Part shown: one piece after another, positions 37,239 through 45,852 of the stretch
Layout: each line of letters starts with the position of its first letter
Position numbering within the stretch: position 1 is the first letter of the stretch
Assembly (NCBI RefSeq): GCF_030818485.1
Contig: NZ_JAUTAJ010000004.1
Location: forward strand, 2,761,501-2,825,500
Reading direction: 5' to 3'
Length of the DNA stretch: 64,000 bases
Origin: Pseudoroseomonas cervicalis
GTDB taxonomy: Bacteria > Pseudomonadota > Alphaproteobacteria > Acetobacterales > Acetobacteraceae
The notes under the pieces: model-generated
What the model saw: only the letters and a program-made list of their open reading frames with translations
What the model was told of the DNA's origin: nothing
Database searches by the model: none
Made by a program: the position numbers and the translations under genes

Positions 37239-38594
37239 ATGAGCCAGCCCGCCTCCCTCGCCGCCGCCGCCGCCGACCTCGCCGCCGGCCGCACCACCGC
37301 GCTGGCGCTGACCGAGGCGGCGCTGGCGCGCATCGCCGACCCCGCCGGCGAGGGCGCCCGCGCCTTCGTCGCCGTGCAGGCCGAGGCCGCCCGCGCCACC
37401 GCCCGCGCCATGGACGCGCTGCGCGGCGCCGGCCGCGCCCCCTCCCCCTGGGCCGGCATCCCGATCTCGGTGAAGGACCTGTTCGACCAGGAGGGCGTGC
37501 CCACCCGCGCCGGCGCCGCCGTGCTGGCCGGGGCCCCGCCCGCCACCGGCACCGCCCCCGCCGTGGCGCGGCTGCAGCGCGCCGGCTTCGTCGTGCTGGG
37601 GCGCACCAACATGGTGGAATTCGCCTTCAGCGGGCTCGGCGTGAACCCGCATTTCGGCACCCCCCTCTCCCCCTATGACCGGGCCACCGGCCGGCTGCCG
37701 GGCGGCTCCTCCTCCGGCGCCGCGGTCGCGGTCGCCGATGGCATGGGCTTCGGCGCGCTGGGCTCGGACACCGGCGGCTCCTGCCGCGTGCCGGCGGCGC
37801 TCTGCGGCATCGTCGGCTACAAGCCGACCGCGCGGCTGGTGCCGCTCTCGGGCGTGCTGCCGCTCTCCCCCAGCCTCGACAGCATCGGGCCGCTGGCCAA
37901 CACGGTGGGCTGCTGCGCCGTGCTGCACGCGCTGATGGCGGGTGCCGAGCAGGCCGCGCCGCCGGCGCCGCGCCCGGTGGCCGGGCTGCGCCTCGGCATC
38001 CCCGAGGGCACCTTCCTGTTCGACGGGCTGGAGCCGGCCGTCGCCGCCGCCTTCGAGCGCGCCGTGGCGCGGCTGCAGGCGGCCGGCGCCTTCATCGAGC
38101 GCTTCGCCCTGCCGGAGCTGGGCGACATCCCGGTCGCCAATGCGGCCGGCGGCTTCGCCGCGGCGGAATCCTATGCCTGGCATCGCGGGCTGATCGAGCA
38201 GGCGGGCGAGGGCTACGATCCGCGCATCCTGTCGCGCATCCGCCGGGGCGCGGCGATCAGCGCCGCCGACTACCAGGCGCTGGTGCAGGCCCGCGCCCGC
38301 ATCATCGCCGCCGCCGCGCCGCGCCTCGCCCCCTATGACGCGGTGCTCTGCCCGACCGCGGCACTGACCCCGCCGCCGGTGGCGGCGGTGGCCGAGGAGG
38401 CGGAGTACAACCGCATCAACCTGCTGCTGCTGCGCAACACGGCGGCCTTCAACTTCCTCGATGGCTGCAGCATCAGCCTGCCCTGCCACGCCCCGGGCGA
38501 GGCGCCGGTCGGGCTGATGCTGAGCCGCATGGGCGGCGGCGACGAGGCGCTGTTCGCCGCTTCGGCCGCGGTGGAGGCGGCGCTGGCCGGCTGA
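37239..38594 (+). CDS. Amidase-signature family hydrolase
   Basis: A 451-residue enzyme with the Ser-cisSer-Lys triad: Lys in ISVKDLFD (about 84), cis-Ser in GGSSSGAAVAVADGM (about 155-157) and nucleophile Ser in GSDTGGSCRVPAALCG (about 180). It hydrolyses an amide of unknown identity. It resembles GatA and AtzF-type allophanate hydrolases, but there is no gatBC partner nearby and codon context gives no pathway. Start ATG at 37239 fits the helical N-terminus. The gene is divergent from the uronate TRAP operon and ends 94 nt before the tRNA. Confidence 0.9.
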   Translation: MSQPASLAAAAADLAAGRTTALALTEAALARIADPAGEGARAFVAVQAEAARATARAMDALRGAGRAPSPWAGIPISVKDLFDQEGVPTRAGAAVLAGAPPATGTAPAVARLQRAGFVVLGRTNMVEFAFSGLGVNPHFGTPLSPYDRATGRLPGGSSSGAAVAVADGMGFGALGSDTGGSCRVPAALCGIVGYKPTARLVPLSGVLPLSPSLDSIGPLANTVGCCAVLHALMAGAEQAAPPAPRPVAGLRLGIPEGTFLFDGLEPAVAAAFERAVARLQAAGAFIERFALPELGDIPVANAAGGFAAAESYAWHRGLIEQAGEGYDPRILSRIRRGAAISAADYQALVQARARIIAAAAPRLAPYDAVLCPTAALTPPPVAAVAEEAEYNRINLLLLRNTAAFNFLDGCSISLPCHAPGEAPVGLMLSRMGGGDEALFAASAAVEAALAG

Positions 38595-38688
38595 TCGGGC
38601 CTCCAGGCGTCCCTGGGCGGCGATCGGGGCGCCCGCGATCGCGGGGCTTCCCATCGCCGCCACATCCCGCTAAACAGGCCCGCGGCGA

Positions 38689-38765
38689 GGACCCGTAGCT
38701 CAGCTGGATAGAGCGTTGCCCTCCGAAGGCAAAGGTCGTACGTTCGAATCGTATCGGGTCCGCCA
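38689..38765 (+). tRNA. tRNA-Arg (anticodon CCG)
   Basis: The 77-nt cloverleaf folds fully: acceptor GGACCCG/CGGGTCC, D-arm GCTC/GAGC, anticodon stem TTGCC/GGCAA with loop CTCCGAA (anticodon CCG, codon CGG), variable AGGTC, T-stem GTACG/CGTAT with loop TTCGAAT, discriminator G and encoded CCA. One G-T pair occurs in the T-stem. No integrase or duplicated 3' end lies nearby, so there is no sign of an island using it as attachment site. Confidence 0.97.
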
Positions 38766-38805
38766 CTTCCCCGCCTGACCGACCTTCGCCCCGGATGACC
38801 GGCGC

Positions 38806-39369
38806 TCAGCGCTGGCGCGGCGCGTTGTTCTCCACCACCTGCTGATAGGCGATGAGATCGAGGAACGCCTCGGCCTCGACCACGGCGCCGTCCTGCATGC
38901 GGAAGATCCACAGGAACTGGTTGCGGTAGGGCGCGCCCGAGGTGGTGGTGGACGCGCCGTCGAAACGGATGATCACCCGGTCCTCCACCGCCCAGAGATG
39001 GTGCACCACCGGACGGATCGGCCCGGTCAGCCGGCTTACCAGCGGCTGCGAGGCACGCTCCACGAAATCCTCGACCCCGATATAGGTGCCGGCGACCGGG
39101 CCGGAGCCATGGATCGTCCAGCGCACATCCGGCGCCAGCAGGCGGAAGACATTCTCGCCGCGCTGCGCCCAGCCCTCGAAGGCCTCGCGCACCAGGGCGG
39201 CGTTGCGGGCGGTGGCGTCGCTGCCCTGGGCGGCGGCGCCCGCCGCGGGCCGGGCGGCGGTCTGGGCATGGGACGGGGCGGCCGCGACGGCAATGGCGCT
39301 CAGGGCCAGGGCCAGCAGCAGCGGGCGGCCGGCGGCGGCAAGGCGGCGATGGGTCTGGGCGAAGGGCAT
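38806..39369 (-). CDS. Exported NTF2/SnoaL-like protein
   Basis: A 187-residue protein with a Sec signal (PLLLALALSAIAVAAAPSHAQ, cleavage after SHA, about residue 35), then an Ala/Gly linker and an NTF2-like cone domain (NAALVREAFEGWAQRGENVFRLLAPDVRWTIHG). It is of the ketosteroid-isomerase-like class, FDGASTTTSGAPYRNQFLWIFRM being the sheet core. The function is unknown; such proteins bind small hydrophobic ligands. Start ATG at 39369 has GGAGG upstream. It is monocistronic. Confidence 0.85.
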   Translation of the reverse strand: MPFAQTHRRLAAAGRPLLLALALSAIAVAAAPSHAQTAARPAAGAAAQGSDATARNAALVREAFEGWAQRGENVFRLLAPDVRWTIHGSGPVAGTYIGVEDFVERASQPLVSRLTGPIRPVVHHLWAVEDRVIIRFDGASTTTSGAPYRNQFLWIFRMQDGAVVEAEAFLDLIAYQQVVENNAPRQR

Positions 39370-39633
39370 GGAATCCTCCCGAAGGGTTGCCGGGCGGCCG
39401 GGTCAGGCCCGGCCGCGGCAGCCGGCGGCAGCGCCGGGTGGGGAGGACGGCGCGCCATGCGCCCGGCCGGCCCCTCTGCCACCAGGCCAGATGGCCGCGC
39501 GCCGGCGCCAGGGGTATGTGTCGCCCGCTTAACGTTACAGTTAGCGCAAGTTAACAATCACGGCCCCGCTTCAGCCAGGGCCGGCGCCCTGCTACGCTGC
39601 GCATCGGCAACAAAGACCGATGGAGCACAGGGG

Positions 39634-39882
39634 ATGGCCGGCCAGGATCTCGCGCGCTTCCGGGCGGAGCATGCGACGGAGGCGGCCCGCGCCGCCTTTC
39701 TCGACCGGCTGGGCGCTGCCCCCGCCACCCCCGCCGCGGTGGCGGCGGCGGCACGATCGCTCGGCTACCAGGTGACGGAGGCGGATTTCCGGCCGCGGGC
39801 GGAGCTCGCCGAGAGCGAGCTCGACCAGATCGCCGGCGCCGGCCTGAACCCGGTCAACCTGCTGCGCATGATCTGGGGGTGA
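39634..39882 (+). CDS. Nif11-like leader-type small protein (possible RiPP precursor)
   Basis: An 82-residue protein matching the Nif11-like leader pattern: F-x-A near the start, LDRLGAAPATPAAVAAAARSLGYQVT (written here in part), then AELAESELDQIAGAG (57-70). The ELDQIAGAG end mimics the double-Gly leader cleavage site, leaving a 12-residue hydrophobic tail LNPVNLLRMIWG with one Trp and no Cys. No modification enzyme or peptidase-ABC exporter is adjacent. GGGG precedes the ATG at 39634. A promoter-like AT-rich stretch (39530-39560) lies upstream. It may be an orphan precursor or a Nif11-domain protein with another role. Confidence 0.7.
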   Translation: MAGQDLARFRAEHATEAARAAFLDRLGAAPATPAAVAAAARSLGYQVTEADFRPRAELAESELDQIAGAGLNPVNLLRMIWG

Positions 39883-40087
39883 GGGCGCGCCGGCCGCCGC
39901 CATAGCGGCCGGCTTGGCGCGACACGGGGCGGCACGCCTCCGCCAAACCGGCGCGGCCGGCGCTGCCACGCCGTCTTCCGCCCAGGGCCGGGCCCTCCCC
40001 TGGCGCGCTTGTGTTGCGCCCGCCCGCCGGCCCGGCTTCCATTTCATGAACAAAACGGAATACTCCCCGCCCGGGGAGGATCACGTC

Positions 40088-40972
40088 ATGGCCAGCTACC
40101 AGACATCGCTGTTCTACAAACTGACCGTGCTCGAGGATGGCCGCTACGAGATCGCCGATGGCGGCTTCAACGCCGTCACCGCGCAGGACGAGACGGATGA
40201 CGGCGTGCTGGAAGGCAGCGTGCAGGCCTCGGGCGTCACCTGGGAGTATCTCGGCCAGTACGGCACCGGCTGGGTCGGCTACAGCGCGACGCCGGTGATG
40301 GGCGCGCAATACTACCTGTTCAGCAACAGCGTCCTGGGCGCGGGGCCCGACTCCGCCTTCGCCGCCGACCCCGCCCCGCTGCCGATCTGCTTCATGCCCG
40401 GCACCCGCATCGCCACCCCAGGGGGATCCTGCGCGGTCGAGGCGCTGCGCATCGGCGACGCCGTGCGGACGGCCGAGGGCGCGGTGCGGCCGGTGCGCTG
40501 GATCGGCCGGCAGCGCATCGTGCCGCTTTTCGCCGACCGGCTGCGCGCCTGGCCGGTCCGCATCCAGGCCGGCGCGCTGGGGGAAGGGCTGCCGGCGCGC
40601 GACCTGTGCCTCTCCCCCGACCATGCGCTGTGGCTGGACGGGCTGCTGGTGCAGGCCGGCGCGCTGGTGAACGGCACCACCATCCGGCGCGAGACCGCGC
40701 TGCCCGAGGCCTTCGACTATCTGCATGTCGAGCTGGAGGACCACGCGCTGCTCCTGGCCGAGGGCGTGCCGGCCGAGAGCTTCATCGACAATGTCAGCCG
40801 CCGCCGCTTCGACAATTACGCCGAATATGTCGCGCGGCATGGCGAGGAAGGCGCGGCCATGGCCGAGATGGCGCCGCCACGGGTGAAATCGGCGCGCCAG
40901 CTGCCGCGCCGCCTGGCCGAGGCGCTGGCCCGCCGCGCCACGGCGCTGGGGATGGCGGAGCTGGCGGCCTGA
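40088..40972 (+). CDS. Hint-domain protein
   Basis: A 294-residue protein with an N-terminal beta-rich domain (1-95) and a Hedgehog/intein (Hint_2) domain starting at Cys101 in PICFMPGTRIATPGG, followed by VEALRIGDAVRT, RPVRWIGRQRIVPL, LCLSPDHALWLDG (174-186) and VNGTTI. The Cys and the block-B-like His could support self-cleavage, but no C-terminal extein-like Asn is evident. A helical tail of about 60 residues follows. Start at 40088 has GGAGGA upstream; a Met at 40046 is the alternative. Function is unknown; it lies 205 bp after the Nif11-type gene. Confidence 0.82.
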   Translation: MASYQTSLFYKLTVLEDGRYEIADGGFNAVTAQDETDDGVLEGSVQASGVTWEYLGQYGTGWVGYSATPVMGAQYYLFSNSVLGAGPDSAFAADPAPLPICFMPGTRIATPGGSCAVEALRIGDAVRTAEGAVRPVRWIGRQRIVPLFADRLRAWPVRIQAGALGEGLPARDLCLSPDHALWLDGLLVQAGALVNGTTIRRETALPEAFDYLHVELEDHALLLAEGVPAESFIDNVSRRRFDNYAEYVARHGEEGAAMAEMAPPRVKSARQLPRRLAEALARRATALGMAELAA

Positions 40973-41053
40973 CCCAGCCCCCCCTTAGCGCTCCTCCCGC
41001 ATTGCCGGACGACCAGGATGACGGCCTGGCGGGCGCCGGCTTGCCGGAGGCCA

Positions 41054-41068
41054 TGGCACGTTCTCTGC
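41054..41068 (+). promoter_or_regulatory. Sigma-54-like promoter motif
   Basis: TGGCACG-N4-CTGC, with the GG and GC spaced as in -24/-12 promoters; only one base departs from TTGC. It lies 131 nt before the nuclease-like gene at 41200. Similar matches also occur by chance inside genes here (for instance at 60834), so support is moderate. Confidence 0.35.
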
Positions 41069-41199
41069 CTCCTCACCTTCCGGCGTGTCGGACAAGGACC
41101 TGCGCCACCGCATCCCATATCGATACCGCAACTTTTTTGAATGACGCACCCCTGGCAGCCATGCGATCGTTGCGAATAAGAAATTTATGGGAGGCAGCC

Positions 41200-42330
41200 A
41201 TGTCGGACGATTTCAGGGGAAAGTTACGGCAGTTTGCAGAACGAATGGTGGCGCTGGCTCCACGCTGCACCAACGAGGAAAGCACCAAGCTGTTCCTGGT
41301 GCTGCCTTTCCTGAGCTTCCTCGGCTATGACGACCGCAACCCCGATGAGGTCTGTCCGGAGCATAGCTGCGACTTCAGCGAAAAATACAAGAACAGGGTC
41401 GATTTCGCCATTCTGCGCGATTCCTGCCCCGTCATCGCCATCGAGTGCAAAACCCTCGGCATGGCGCTGCGGGACGAACGCGGGCAGCTCCGCTCCTACT
41501 TCAACGCCGCACCCACCGTGAAGATGGGCATCCTTGGCGATGGACTCGTCTACGAATTCTACGCGGATTCCGACGAGCCCAATATGATGGATCAGAACGC
41601 CTTCCTGACCCTGGATCTGCGCGAGATCGCCAAGGGCAAGATCGAGGATTCCGTCGAGGAGGGCCTGCGTAGCCTGCAGAAAAGCACTTTCGACCCCGAG
41701 AACATCGGCGCCGAGGCCAAGCGCAAGCTGATCTTCCAGAACATCCTCGCGCAGCTGAGTGCGCTGGCCCAGGATCCGAGCGAGCCTTTCGTGCGCCTGC
41801 TGCTTCAGAATGCCGGCGTCAGCCATGTGCGGGCGAAATCGCTCGGCGAGTACCGCGACCTGACCAAGGCGGCGTTCAGCGAGTTCGTCAATCTGCGCAT
41901 CCTGCGGCGGCTGGACCTGCCGACACGCGAAGAACCGGAGAAGGCCGCGACGCTGCCCGCCGAAGCCACCCCCGCCGCCTCGCCGGCCAGCGGCCATGAC
42001 GCCGGCATGACGGAGGCCGAACTGAAGGTCATAGCCCATGTGCGGCGGAGGCTGGCCTTCCTGGTCAATGAGGAGCGCCTCTACGAGGCTTTGGAGAAGC
42101 TCGATTTCCGCGACTACAAGGGCAAGATGGTAGCGTTCTACCAGCGGGAGCGCGCCGGCCGGCTGTTCGATTTCCGTGAAGGCCGCGACGCCACTTTGAT
42201 CTTCGATTTCGGTGCGCTGGGCGGCGAAATCTCCACCCGGCAGCTGAGCGACATGGACGAGCTGCTCCTTGCCGCCTTCAAGCAGCGGGTGGAGGAGCTG
42301 GCGCCCGCGCCCAAGCGCGCCGCAGCCTGA
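41200..42330 (+). CDS. Type I restriction HsdR N-terminal-like nuclease, orphan
   Basis: A 376-residue protein whose first 150 residues match the HsdR_N_2 PD-(D/E)xK fold: NRVDFAIL (Asp68), VIAIECKTL (Glu82, Lys84), then QLRSYFNAAPTVKMGILGDG. There is no helicase domain and no hsdM/hsdS nearby, so it is not a full type I enzyme. The middle (about 260-285) is a Pro/Ala linker, and the C-terminal domain is unrecognised. The segment from 41080 to 41900 is less GC-rich than its surroundings, hinting at later acquisition. GGGAGG before ATG 41200 sets the start. Confidence 0.8.
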   Translation: MSDDFRGKLRQFAERMVALAPRCTNEESTKLFLVLPFLSFLGYDDRNPDEVCPEHSCDFSEKYKNRVDFAILRDSCPVIAIECKTLGMALRDERGQLRSYFNAAPTVKMGILGDGLVYEFYADSDEPNMMDQNAFLTLDLREIAKGKIEDSVEEGLRSLQKSTFDPENIGAEAKRKLIFQNILAQLSALAQDPSEPFVRLLLQNAGVSHVRAKSLGEYRDLTKAAFSEFVNLRILRRLDLPTREEPEKAATLPAEATPAASPASGHDAGMTEAELKVIAHVRRRLAFLVNEERLYEALEKLDFRDYKGKMVAFYQRERAGRLFDFREGRDATLIFDFGALGGEISTRQLSDMDELLLAAFKQRVEELAPAPKRAAA

Positions 42331-42453
42331 CCAGCCTCGGAGGGCGCTGCCAGCGGCAACGCCCTCCTGTGCATGCCAGCTGGAAGGCCGCCGCGGAAAG
42401 GCTGGCGCCGCCGCCCCGCCGGGGGAACAATGCCCGCCTCGCCACCGCAGGGG

Positions 42454-42666
42454 ATGCGCATGTCCATCGGCCACAATGGCGGCCCGCCGCTGGAGCCCGA
42501 GCCCGACCTGTCCTGGAATGCCTGGAACTGGCGGCGCGCGCATCGCAAGGCCTGGAAGACGCCGCCGCGCGAGATCGCGCTGCGCCGCCTGGCCCGGGCC
42601 GAGGAGCTCGGCATGAGCTATCGTGACTACACGCTGGAGATCCTGGAGCGCGGCCGCCATCTGTGA
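42454..42666 (+). CDS. Small conserved-type protein (IGHNGGPPLE)
   Basis: A 70-residue basic protein. It begins MRMSIGHNGGPPLEPEP, an N-terminus I associate with small proteins common in alphaproteobacteria, then WNAWNWRRAHRKAWKTPPREIALRRLARAEELGMSYRDYTLEIL. The second half suggests a DNA-binding-like helical unit. The ATG at 42454 and one at 42460 are equal candidates; the frame upstream is poor. It is often found in phage-related or mobile regions, but no such genes are here. Function is unknown. Confidence 0.65.
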   Translation: MRMSIGHNGGPPLEPEPDLSWNAWNWRRAHRKAWKTPPREIALRRLARAEELGMSYRDYTLEILERGRHL

Positions 42667-42678
42667 CGGCGCGGCGCC

Positions 42679-43467
42679 TCAGGCCGCCGGGCGCGCCTCC
42701 AGCGGCGCGGGGCAGCGGCGCTGCAGCGCCTCGGACAGGCAGATGCGGTTGCGGCCGCCCTGCTTGGCGGCATAGAGGGCGCGGTCGGCCTCGCTGTACA
42801 GCGCGTCGAAACTGTCGGCCGGCTGCAGCGCGGCGCCGGCCGAGATGGTGATCGACACCGCCCGCCCATCCACCACCACCGGCTGCTGCGCCAGCCGGTC
42901 GCGCAGCCGCACCAGCCGCTGCAGCAGCGCCTCCGGCGCCTCGCCGGGGGCGAGGAGGGCGAATTCCTCGCCGCCCAGCCGGCCCAGCACCCCTTCGCCG
43001 CCCAGCTCCCAGGCCATGATGGCCGAGGCCGCCTGCAGCACCCCGTCGCCGATGCGGTGGCCATGGGTGTCGTTGACGCGCTTGAAATGGTCGATATCGA
43101 TGATGACCAGCACCATCAGCGCCATGCCGCCGCGCTCCGCCGCCTCCAGCAGGGCGCGGCGATTGGCCAGGCCGGTCAGCGGGTCGGTGCGGCTGAGCAG
43201 CTCCACCGCCTGCTTGGCCTGGTACAGCGCCAGGTGGGAGCGGCCGATCCAGCCCAGCAGCAGCACGGCGATGCCGGCCGCCAGCACGATGGTGACGGCC
43301 CAGGAGCGCAGCGCGGTCGCCCAGTCGGTGAAGAAGATCAGCTGCTGCGCGACATCCACCGCCAGCGCCAGCAGCACGGCGAGGCAGCTGGCCGTCGCCA
43401 CATAACGGACCAGCCCGGCCCTGTCGCGCAGCTGCGGCGCGGCGATCCGTCGGAAAAGCTCACGCAC
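42679..43467 (-). CDS. Membrane-bound GGDEF diguanylate cyclase
   Basis: A 262-residue protein with two membrane helices (about 22-45 and 55-75) and a GGDEF domain from residue 90. The start of the domain is SRTDPLTGLANRRAL, the metal Asp lies in IDIDHFKRVND, and the active site GGEEF is at 165-169. The RxxD inhibitory site is absent (GVLGRL precedes GGEEF), so product feedback is unlikely. It makes cyclic di-GMP, often raising exopolysaccharide production; the EPS cluster at 46307 is nearby but not linked by operon. There is no sensory domain beyond the helices. Confidence 0.92.
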   Translation of the reverse strand: MRELFRRIAAPQLRDRAGLVRYVATASCLAVLLALAVDVAQQLIFFTDWATALRSWAVTIVLAAGIAVLLLGWIGRSHLALYQAKQAVELLSRTDPLTGLANRRALLEAAERGGMALMVLVIIDIDHFKRVNDTHGHRIGDGVLQAASAIMAWELGGEGVLGRLGGEEFALLAPGEAPEALLQRLVRLRDRLAQQPVVVDGRAVSITISAGAALQPADSFDALYSEADRALYAAKQGGRNRICLSEALQRRCPAPLEARPAA

Positions 43468-43618
43468 GCCAGGCCTCGCCGCGGGGGTTGGAACGGGACA
43501 CAGCCCGGCTGGCGGCCCCCGACCGCCATCACGGGCGGCGGCAGTCTAGCATGGCCGGCTCACGGAATCGCGCGTTTAAGGGCCGGCCGGTGCCGTCCCC
43601 GGCGCCGGACAGGATGAA

Positions 43619-43644
43619 GGCCGGCGGGGTCTCCCCCGCCGGCC
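43619..43644 (-). terminator. GC-rich hairpin after the secreted small protein gene
   Basis: Perfect 11-12-bp stem (GGCCGGCGGGG/CCCCGCCGGCC) lying 35 nt past the stop of the minus-strand gene ending at 43679. There is no T-run, so it is a stabilising or Rho-assisted end. Confidence 0.45.
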
Positions 43645-43678
43645 TCCGCCCGGTGCCGCGGCGTGCCGCCGCCCGGGC

Positions 43679-44005
43679 TCAGTTCTGCGCCGGGCCGGTG
43701 CCGAAGCCGCCCCAGGCATTGGCGGAATTGCCCACGGCGCGCGGCAGATGCGCCGCCTCATGCGGCTCGGTCTGCGCCAGCTGCAGGGCCAGCGGGTTGC
43801 CGCGGGGCTGGGCGTTGTCGCCCACCGGGCCGGGGATGCCGGCCGGGGCCTGCGCCCGGGTCACCTGCATGGAATAGGCGAAGGGGGCGGAGGTGCTGCC
43901 ATTGTTGGCGTTCTCCGTCAGGTCGCGGGCCGCGGCCAGGCCGGGCAGGGCCAGCGCCAGGCCGGCGGCGAGGGTCAGGGCGCGGAAGGCGTTCAGCTTG
44001 GTCAT
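43679..44005 (-). CDS. Small secreted protein, unrecognised
   Basis: A 108-residue protein with a Sec signal (LNAFRALTLAAGLALALPGLAAA, cleaved near AAA-RD) and a polar mature part (ENANNGSTSAPFAYSM, QPRGNPLALQLAQTEPHEA). No Cys or known domain. Start at 44005 has GAGGAG upstream and is fixed by the signal peptide; the longer frame to 44122 is unlikely. Periplasmic or extracellular. It ends in a GC hairpin. Confidence 0.7.
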   Translation of the reverse strand: MTKLNAFRALTLAAGLALALPGLAAARDLTENANNGSTSAPFAYSMQVTRAQAPAGIPGPVGDNAQPRGNPLALQLAQTEPHEAAHLPRAVGNSANAWGGFGTGPAQN

Positions 44006-44105
44006 GAGGCTCTCCTCGTCAGGGTGGTGGCGGTCGACCCGCCGTCTGAGCGAGAGATGGGCAAGGCGATCCGGCGCAGTGAGGGCCGATTCCTGATCGC
44101 CCTGA

Positions 44106-45122
44106 TTAGCAGAAGTCATCAATCCCCAGCCGCGCCAGGCGGTGCGCCGCCTGCGGATTGACCGCCTGCTCCGGCAGGCGCCCGGCCGCCAGCGCCGCCA
44201 CCTGGCGCACCGTGTCGAAGGCCTGGTGATGCGCCGCCTGCGGCGTCAGCCCGCCGATATGCGGCGTCGCCACCACATCCGGCCGGGCGGCGAGGGACGG
44301 GCTCGGCATCTGGTCGGCGGCGCGGCCGACATCCATCGCCGCGCCCCCCAGCTGGCCGGACTCCAGCGCGGCGGCCAGCGCCGCCTCGTCCACCAGCTCG
44401 CCGCGCGCCAGGTTCAGGAACAGCGCGCCGCGCCGCATGGCGGCGAAGGCCGCGGCGTTCATCAGCCCCTCGGTCTCCGGCCGCGCCGGCGCCAGGCAGA
44501 CCACGATGTCGGAGGCCGCCAGCAGCGCGGCGAAGGACACGCCCCGCGCGCCCTCGCGCTCCGCCCCCTCGGGCAGCGCCGGGTCGCTGGCCAGCACCTG
44601 CATGCCGAGCGAGGCCGCCAGCCGCCCCAGCCTCTGCCCGATGGCGCCATGGCCGATGATGCCGAGCGTGGCGCCGGAAAGCTGCCGCCCCATGCGGACC
44701 GGCGCCGCCCCGCCGGCGCGATAGGCCAGCACGGCGTCGCTGATGCCGCGCGCCAGGTCGATCATCAGGCCAAGCGCCAGCTCCGCCACGGAATCGACGA
44801 AGCCGGGGGTGGCGCGGCAGACCAGCACGCCGGCGCGGCTGGCGGCCTCGACATCGACATTGCGGATGTCGACGGCGACCCGCAGGAAGGCCGCGAGCTG
44901 CGGCAGCCCCGCGAACAGCGCCGCCGGCGCCGCCGCCAGCCGGTCGGCCACGATGATGTCGCAGCCCTCGGCCAGGGCCAGCAGCGCCGCGGTGTCGAGC
45001 GGCGCGTCGCGCTCGTTCAGCCGCAGCGTGCCGTGCTGCGCCAGCGCCTGCAGCGCCGCCTCCCCGTAATACAGCGCGCGGGCGCGTGGGGCGTGGGTGA
45101 GCAGGATGCGCAGGCCGGCCAT
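44106..45122 (-). CDS. D-2-hydroxyacid dehydrogenase family protein
   Basis: A 338-residue NAD-dependent oxidoreductase of the D-isomer-specific class. Rossmann motif GHGAIGQRLGRLAASLGM with acidic Asp after strand 2 (VLASDP) points to NAD. The catalytic Arg is in LNLARGELVDEAAL, and His is in VVATPHIGGLTPQA. The usual DVFEPEP is replaced by DVGRAADQMP, a subgroup feature. The substrate is unknown; 3-phosphoglycerate or hydroxypyruvate-type acids are possible. The ATG at 45122 has GGAGAG upstream; the frame extends to 45995 without support. Confidence 0.88.
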   Translation of the reverse strand: MAGLRILLTHAPRARALYYGEAALQALAQHGTLRLNERDAPLDTAALLALAEGCDIIVADRLAAAPAALFAGLPQLAAFLRVAVDIRNVDVEAASRAGVLVCRATPGFVDSVAELALGLMIDLARGISDAVLAYRAGGAAPVRMGRQLSGATLGIIGHGAIGQRLGRLAASLGMQVLASDPALPEGAEREGARGVSFAALLAASDIVVCLAPARPETEGLMNAAAFAAMRRGALFLNLARGELVDEAALAAALESGQLGGAAMDVGRAADQMPSPSLAARPDVVATPHIGGLTPQAAHHQAFDTVRQVAALAAGRLPEQAVNPQAAHRLARLGIDDFC

Positions 45123-45301
45123 GGCGGTTCTCTCCCTCGGGCGCGCCAGCATAGGCGGGTGGCGCGCGCGGCACAGGAGGGGGGTTTCGCGCGCCGCGCG
45201 TAAACCCGCGCCCTCCCGCGCCATTGTGTCAGCGGGGCGATGCGGCCCGCGCCGGAGACGGGCGCCAGCCGGGGCGGCCCCCCGAGGACAGGAGCAAGAC
45301 C

Positions 45302-45736
45302 ATGAGTGATGCGAAGCGGCAGCTGGAGGAGCGGATCCGTCAGCGCGCCTATGCGCTGTGGGAGCAGGCCGGCCGCCCGCACGGGCAGGACGAGGCGCAT
45401 TGGCACCAGGCGCGCCGCGAGCTGGATGCCGGCGAGGCGGGCAATGCGGCGCTGGACGCGCAGCTGGCCGACACCTTTCCCGCCAGCGACCCGCCCAGCC
45501 TGACCGACCCCAATCGCGGCGCCAGGCTCTCCGGCGACAAGGCCGCGAAGCCGGCCAGGCCGGCGGCGAGGAAGCCGGTGGCCGGCACCGATGCCGCGCC
45601 CTCCGCCGCCACGCAGAAGGCCGCGGCGGCGGCGGCCAGCAAGGCGCCGGGCGCGCAGCCGCCCGCCCCCGCCGGCGCCAGGCCCACCCCCGGCAAGGCG
45701 GCGCCGAAGCCGGCCGCGCGCAAGCCGAAGGCCTGA
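45302..45736 (+). CDS. DUF2934-type protein with Ala/Pro/Lys tail
   Basis: A 144-residue protein. The N-terminal helix region IRQRAYALWEQAGRPHGQDEAHWHQARREL fits DUF2934 (here cited in part, residues about 11-40). Then ADTFPASDPPS, followed from residue 80 by an Ala/Pro/Lys-rich basic tail reminiscent of histone H1-like proteins. CAGGAG lies upstream of ATG 45302. DUF2934 has no known function; the tail may bind nucleic acid (inference). It is followed by CreA 116 bp later. Confidence 0.75.
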   Translation: MSDAKRQLEERIRQRAYALWEQAGRPHGQDEAHWHQARRELDAGEAGNAALDAQLADTFPASDPPSLTDPNRGARLSGDKAAKPARPAARKPVAGTDAAPSAATQKAAAAAASKAPGAQPPAPAGARPTPGKAAPKPAARKPKA

Positions 45737-45852
45737 CGCCCGCCGCCCCGCGGCCATGCCACCGCGGGCCAAGCCCCTTGCGGCGGGATGGCCGGCGGAG
45801 GGACACAGGGGGCAGGGCCGGCCCTCCGGCCGCCCGCCGAGGAGATGCCGCC

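Noticed and set aside
38689..38765. tRNA-Arg as integration site of a genomic island
   Set aside because: No integrase, direct repeat of the tRNA 3' end or island-type genes follow it.
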